Source: Cohaesibacter sp. ES.047 | GTDB taxonomy: Bacteria > Pseudomonadota > Alphaproteobacteria > Rhizobiales > Cohaesibacteraceae | Direction of reading: 5' to 3' | DNA: 64,000 bases | Assembly: GCF_900215505.1 (NCBI RefSeq) | Contig: NZ_LT907844.1 | Coordinates: 3,364,001 to 3,428,000 of the forward strand | Shown: positions 63,097 through 64,000 of the stretch, one piece after another | How the letters are laid out: every line of letters starts with the position of its first letter | Numbering within the stretch: position 1 is the stretch's first letter | Program-made: the position numbers and the translations under genes | The notes under the pieces: model-generated | The model's input: only the letters and a program-made list of their open reading frames with translations | Told to the model about the DNA's origin: nothing | Database searches by the model: none

Positions 63097-63786
63097 GTGC
63101 TACGGTATGCCATCTATTTCGTTCCCCTTTCCGGCAACCCGCTCAATGAAGCGGCAGCGCAGTGGCTTGGTCGCGATGTCTTCACGGGCGTGCCGATTGA
63201 CCGCGCATCCCCGGTGGCGGATGCTGACGATGAGACCTTTCAGTCCCTGACCCAATCGCCCCGCCGCTACGGGTTCCACGGTACACTCAAGGCCCCGTTC
63301 GAGTTGGCCGAGGGAAGGACCATCGAGGCGTTCGCGGATGCGGTTGAAGCCCATGCCAAAACGCTCGCTCCGTTTGCTCTGCCGCAGTTTCGAGTCGGTC
63401 AACTGGGGCCCTTTTTCGCCCTGCTGCCGACCGAGCGATCCGAACCCCTTGCGGCGCTCGCATCCGATCTGGTGATACGGTTCGATGGGTTTCGCGCGCC
63501 TCTGAGTGCCGCCGATATCGCGCGCCGCGATCCGGACAAACTGTCAGCAAGCCAGAGAGGCAACCTGCTGAACTGGGGCTACCCCTATGTTCTCGATGAT
63601 TTCAGCTTTCACATGACTCTGACCAATCCGGTTCCAGACGCGTTGTCGCAAGCCTTCCAAACTGCGGCTTGCAGGCATTTCGAACCCTTTATGGCAGAGC
63701 CGCAAAGTGTTGACGCATTGTCTGTGTTCGTTGAACCCGAGCGCGGTGCACCTTTTTCTTTGTACAAGCAGTTCCCCATTGGCTGA
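63097..63786 (+). CDS. DUF1045 phosphonate-operon protein, 2H phosphoesterase type
   Basis: A 229-residue protein with two HxT motifs, YGFHGTLKAPF near residue 58 and FSFHMTLTNPV near residue 170, the signature of 2H phosphoesterases. DUF1045 genes are frequent in alphaproteobacterial phn operons and are thought to act on the ribosyl phosphate products of C-P lyase, an unproven role to my knowledge. It starts with GTG at 63097 after AAAGGATAAACC; this start also matches the family N-terminus LRYAIYFVP. Confidence 0.92.
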   Translation: MLRYAIYFVPLSGNPLNEAAAQWLGRDVFTGVPIDRASPVADADDETFQSLTQSPRRYGFHGTLKAPFELAEGRTIEAFADAVEAHAKTLAPFALPQFRVGQLGPFFALLPTERSEPLAALASDLVIRFDGFRAPLSAADIARRDPDKLSASQRGNLLNWGYPYVLDDFSFHMTLTNPVPDALSQAFQTAACRHFEPFMAEPQSVDALSVFVEPERGAPFSLYKQFPIG

Positions 63787-63852
63787 CGAGCCCGCCCGAT
63801 AAGGCAGAGGGCCGCGAAAAATTGAAGCGAAGCGCGCTTCGCAACAGGATAA

Positions 63853-64000
63853 ATGACTGATATGACAGCCGAAATGATCGTCAAGAATGCCCGCATCATT
63901 CTGCGGGACGAAGAGCTTCGTGGCCATGTCCACATAAAGGCCGGCGAGATCTCCGATATAGGTGAGGGCGCGCTGTCCGGTGCCGCAGACAGGATCGCCC
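63853..64000 (+). CDS. phnM: PhnM, ribose triphosphonate diphosphatase, N-terminal fragment
   Basis: Only 49 codons are inside the window. They read MTDMTAEMIVKNARIILRDE followed by ELRGHVHIKAGEISDIGEG, the N-terminal beta-sandwich typical of amidohydrolase-fold PhnM, which removes pyrophosphate from the C-P lyase substrate. AGGATAA stands just upstream; a second ATG at 63862 in the same frame is possible. Its place after a DUF1045 gene supports the name. The gene continues beyond the right edge. Confidence 0.88.
   Translation, partial: MTDMTAEMIVKNARIILRDEELRGHVHIKAGEISDIGEGALSGAADRIA

Noticed and set aside
1-64000. Mobile elements, phage genes, CRISPR arrays, tRNA or rRNA genes
   Set aside because: No transposase or integrase motifs, no regular spaced repeats and no tRNA-like cloverleaf sequences were recognised on reading the window. 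A tRNAscan or Infernal run would settle the RNA question.

Overview
The window looks like chromosomal DNA of an alphaproteobacterium of the Hyphomicrobiales, probably a marine, Cohaesibacter- or Roseibium-like lineage. This rests on rhizobial gene order (ccmIEFH, degP, two-component pair, glnE, PleC-like kinase, pepN), a fused TrpE-TrpG with a three-Trp leader peptide, the aglEFGAK alpha-glucoside cluster and a rhizobial phn layout with two phnE genes, a DUF1045 gene and phnM. Base composition looks like the mid-50s % GC by eye. No rRNA, tRNA, CRISPR array, transposase or integrase was seen. The genus is inference.

Layout. (1) 1-14017: the end of ccmI, then ccmE, ccmF and ccmH (cytochrome c maturation); a hydrolase-OsmC fusion and an Hsp70-like (YegD) gene; degP protease; an OmpR-type regulator and its kinase; glnE (control of glutamine synthetase). 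(2) 14344-21481, minus strand: a PleC-like cell-cycle kinase, aminopeptidase N and an ScfR/PccR-type acyl-CoA regulator whose own 5' region carries a cluster of TTTGCAAA boxes. (3) 21902-27424: an orphan LuxR-type regulator with a degenerate receiver and two tandem paralogous chemoreceptors. (4) 27577-32534: trpL attenuator and trpE(G), an amidase and an Lrp/AsnC regulator. (5) 32783-42448: GH1 beta-glucosidase and LacI-type regulator (minus strand), divergent from the aglEFGAK alpha-glucoside ABC importer plus alpha-glucosidase. (6) 42631-51365: single genes, including a BASS-family transporter, PCu(A)C copper chaperone, MenA-like prenyltransferase, CbiX-like chelatase, DUF4202 protein, a hybrid kinase convergent with a NarL-type regulator, a small conserved protein and a YbhB/PEBP protein. 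(7) 51596-64000: the carbon-phosphorus lyase locus: phnF divergent from phnG-H-I-J-K-L and a hexapeptide transferase, then phnC-D-E1-E2, a DUF1045 gene and the start of phnM, which runs off the right edge.

How the genes work together. The phn block imports phosphonates (PhnCDE) and breaks their C-P bond (PhnGHIJKLM). Its divergent promoter shows a Pho-box-like direct repeat and a separate perfect inverted repeat next to phnF, suggesting joint control by phosphate starvation and a phosphonate ligand. The agl block imports alpha-glucosides and cleaves them in the cytoplasm under a LacI-type repressor. Both importers have a strong hairpin without a T run after the binding-protein gene, which fits higher expression of that component. 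Tryptophan synthesis is controlled by a leader peptide and attenuator readable directly in the DNA.

No wholly new system is evident. The least explained parts are the orphan receiver-degenerate LuxR/chemoreceptor cluster, the hairpin-rich 32535-32782 segment, the isolated MenA-like enzyme, the 112-residue conserved protein and the insert in PhnE2.
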